Of a stretch of DNA of 64,000 nt, positions 61,973-64,000 are shown piece after piece; positions within the stretch are counted from its first letter, which is position 1; each line of letters begins with the position of its first letter. Position numbers and translations under genes: made by a program. This DNA is from Anagrus nilaparvatae. Taxonomy: Eukaryota; Arthropoda; Insecta; Hymenoptera; Mymaridae. The notes beneath the pieces were generated by a model. The model worked only from the letters and a program-made list of their open reading frames with translations, made no database searches and had not been told where the DNA came from. The stretch covers positions 2,852,001 to 2,916,000 of the forward strand of contig JAKSXM010000142.1 in assembly GCA_022575985.1 (NCBI GenBank), given 5' to 3'.

Positions 61973-64000
61973 AGGTAAAAATAAATTGAATAAAATATTT
62001 AAAAGCAAAACTTACTCATTATCAATTGATGTAAAATTATTGTATGATAAATCTAAATTTTCTATTGACTTACATGATGTACATGATTTAAGAAAAATAT
62101 CTGCTGGTAAATTTTTTAATTTATTATTATTTAGTTGAAGGATTGTTAAATCTTTTAGATTTTTAAAAACACGATATGGTAAATTAGATAATAAATTATT
62201 TCCTAAATTTAATTTAAATATATTTTCGTTAAATAAAAATAAATTTTCTGATATTTCAGTGAGTTTATTATACGATAAATTTAAATTTATTAAATTTTTT
62301 AAATCATCAAATAAACCAGTTAATAAATTTCTGATATTATTGTTAGATAATGTCAAATTTTTTAAATTATTAAGACTTTTAAATCCATTAATTTCTAAGA
62401 TTGTGAGATCGTTAGATGATAAATCTAATTTTTCTAAATTATCAAGCCCATCAAACGTTCCATTTTTAATAATTTTTATATAATTTTTATGAATATTTAA
62501 TTTCTTTAATAAATTAAAAGATTTAGAAGCTTTGCTACTTCCATCTAAAAATTGAAAATTTCAAATTATTATGTTGGATTAGTAATAAATAATTAATTAA
62601 GCATTTCTTACTTTGCTCTAAAATTTGTGCTTGAAAGCTTGATTTTGCTAACAAGCTTATATTATTCCTAGACAGATCTAATTCTTCTAAAAATTCACAA
62701 TGACTAAAACTCGAAAAAAAGGTAATAACATCTAAATCATTCATAAATGATAATTTGTTTCCTGATAAATCAGCATAGTTTAATGAAACCAAATAATTAA
62801 ATGAATTATTACTAAAATAACTCAAATTATTATCTTTTAGATCAATTCTATTTAAATATTTCAATCCATTGAACATACCACTGAAATAAAATTTTATTTT
62901 TACTATCTAATATTATCAAAAATTTAATAAAATAAAACTGACTTACTCATTAATCAATGTAAACAAATTCTCTGATAAATCTAAAATTCTAATTTTATTA
63001 TCAGCATAATTAAAAATATCATTGGGTAATATTTTTAAAAAATTATTATTTAAATATAATTTTTCTAATTTTGAATTATTGATAAATAAATTTTTTGAAA
63101 TATTTTTTAATTTATTAGAATTTAGATTTATAAAAATTAAATTATTTAATTTTTTAAATAGATTTTTAGATATGGATTCAATATCATTATTGTTTAATAT
63201 TAAAATTTTTAATTTATTTAAATTATCAAATAAATTTAGATCTGTTAAATTTTTTAAATTGTTGTATGACAAGTTTAATAGCTGTAAATTTTTTAATTCA
63301 TTGAATAATTTTGGTTGTGTTATTATTTTTTGATCAAAATTATTGTTTGATAAATTTAATTCACGTATGTTATTTGATGAGTAATTAAATAATTTTGGGG
63401 TTATATTTACACTTGTTGATGATAAGTCTAAAAATTCTAATTCATTTAGATCTAAAACAAATAAAAATTAAATTAATTTAGTTTAATTAATAAACAAAAT
63501 TGTAATGAAAATTCTGTAAAGAGTTTGCCTATTAGATTTATTCTACTCGTGGCTAGCACGAAACTAGCTTTCAAAGGGATTTTTCAAGAAGGTAACAAAG
63601 ATTTTAAGTTAATAATGCAAATACTGCTTATAAACTATTGTTTATATAAATTTATAAACTATTGAGCTTCGGAAAAAAAATTACATCGCGCTATCTTTAA
63701 GCGAAATAATTTTTCAGTGTAAGAAATTTTCTTAGAAAACACACAAGTTCTGAGTACAGCTATGCCTAATAATAAATTAAATAAATAAACTGACCATAAA
63801 ACAAATTTTGTTCTAAATTATTCCCAATAAAATTATTAGACAATTTAAGATACATAAGATATGGAAAATCATCAAAATCATCTTTCTTTAAATAATCATT
63901 AATTCTTAATTTAATAAACTCAATACTCCTAACGTAATCTCTATAAAAGTAACATTTAAAATATGCAATTCGACCAGTTTTATAAGTAATTAAAAATTTT
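58094..64000 (-). CDS. Toll: Toll-like receptor (Toll-1/mccTLR type), 5' end outside window
   Basis: Type I membrane receptor for Spatzle-like ligands that signals through MyD88 in immunity and patterning. Exons (5'->3'): >64000-63795, 63451-62947, 62880-62612, 62544-62016, 59974-59647, 59584-59012, 58954-58094; phases join to about 1,088 residues without the N-terminus. Many leucine-rich repeats lead to an internal cysteine cluster (NPIKCDCKIYNFL, then an LRRNT around TEKCIYWL and LLINCT). More LRRs follow, then a second LRRCT (NPWNCDCSILELLF), one transmembrane helix (FMIITFLLSSVLCITGISIG) and a TIR domain. TIR boxes: YDVFLSF, RDWAAGEW, and FWRKM after YIKWGDPY. The doubled Cys cluster marks the Toll-1-like class. 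The ectodomain is split by many short introns and one 2-kb intron that holds a nested transposon. Confidence 0.95.
60238..60986 (+). mobile_element. Nested insert, possible non-autonomous Helitron
   Basis: Interrupts the left part of the inverted-repeat element. It starts near TCCTATATATATATATAAAT, followed by a (TG)n microsatellite at about 60273-60292 and CCGAACGCGATAAACGAGAA. It ends with a GC-rich stretch (GGGGGGCGCAGCCCCCTTGG, GAGCGAAGCGAGCCGGAGG) and CAGCTAGT. A TC start, CTAGT end, and no terminal inverted repeat or target duplication fit a Helitron, but the terminal hairpin is not clear to me. There is no coding sequence. Confidence 0.5.
61005..61220. repeat. Diverged relatives of the 179-bp array unit
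   Basis: AGCGCGGATAAACGGTGGTA followed by GATTTTGAATTTTCGGGTAT and TAGAAACTGGTTACC matches the unit at 41418-42137 (GCGCGGGTAAACGGCAGTAG, GATTTTGAATTTTCGGGTAA, TAGAAAGTGGTTCC). A shorter partial match (AAAGCGTGGGTAAATAGCGG) lies about 150 bp to the left. Confidence 0.7.
61943..61969 (+). repeat. 27-A homopolymer in Toll intron
   Basis: Uninterrupted poly-A next to the splice donor of an LRR exon. A retroposed tail or simple slippage could explain it; no upstream SINE body is evident. Confidence 0.6.

Noticed and set aside
62259..63333. + strand open frames opposite the LRR exons
   Set aside because: Shadows of the Toll leucine-rich repeats on the - strand.
1..64000. tRNA, rRNA or snRNA genes
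   Set aside because: I looked for T-loop (GGTTCRANYCC) and cloverleaf patterns and conserved rRNA/snRNA segments by eye and found none; a covariance scan would be decisive.

Overview
The window is AT-rich eukaryotic DNA with short GT-AG introns and insect-like genes. I read it as an insect. A hymenopteran such as a parasitoid wasp is plausible: a PREP/PKNOX gene is present (Drosophila has only homothorax), and the other genes are typical insect orthologues. Nothing here fixes the species. All exon models are my own reading of splice sites and reading frames, and ends may be off by a base or two.

Layout. (1) 1-9.9 kb: non-coding DNA, then a PKNOX/PREP TALE-homeobox gene on + (five core exons plus one apparent phase-1 cassette exon), with inverted-repeat elements in its introns. 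(2) 13.2-27.1 kb: a compact cluster. Nicastrin (-) and a THAP-domain gene (+) are divergent around a 386-bp tandem array. Next come Nup93 (+), ARL2BP (-, convergent with Nup93), Dcp2 (+, divergent from ARL2BP) and heme oxygenase (-, convergent with Dcp2). (3) 27.1-46 kb: gene-poor DNA holding a foldback element, a 310-bp tandem array, a roughly 750-bp imperfect inverted repeat, a chain of about 50-bp hairpin repeats, a 179-bp tandem repeat with a GC-rich palindrome, and a GC-rich island that may be a promoter. (4) 45,975-46,211: one N-terminal coding exon resembling futsch/MAP1. (5) 46.2-58 kb: gene-poor DNA with several MITE-like terminal-inverted-repeat elements. (6) 58.1-64 kb: most of a Toll-1-type receptor gene (-), running off the right edge, with a nested transposon in one intron.

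The genes are mostly unrelated housekeeping functions: Notch/gamma-secretase processing, nuclear pore, Arl2 effector, mRNA decapping and heme breakdown, plus a homeodomain cofactor and an innate-immunity/dorsoventral receptor. The most unusual content is the repeat fraction. Nearly every array unit or dispersed element is built around an inverted repeat, the 386-bp array looks identical from copy to copy and fills a bidirectional promoter, and several families recur at distant sites in the window.
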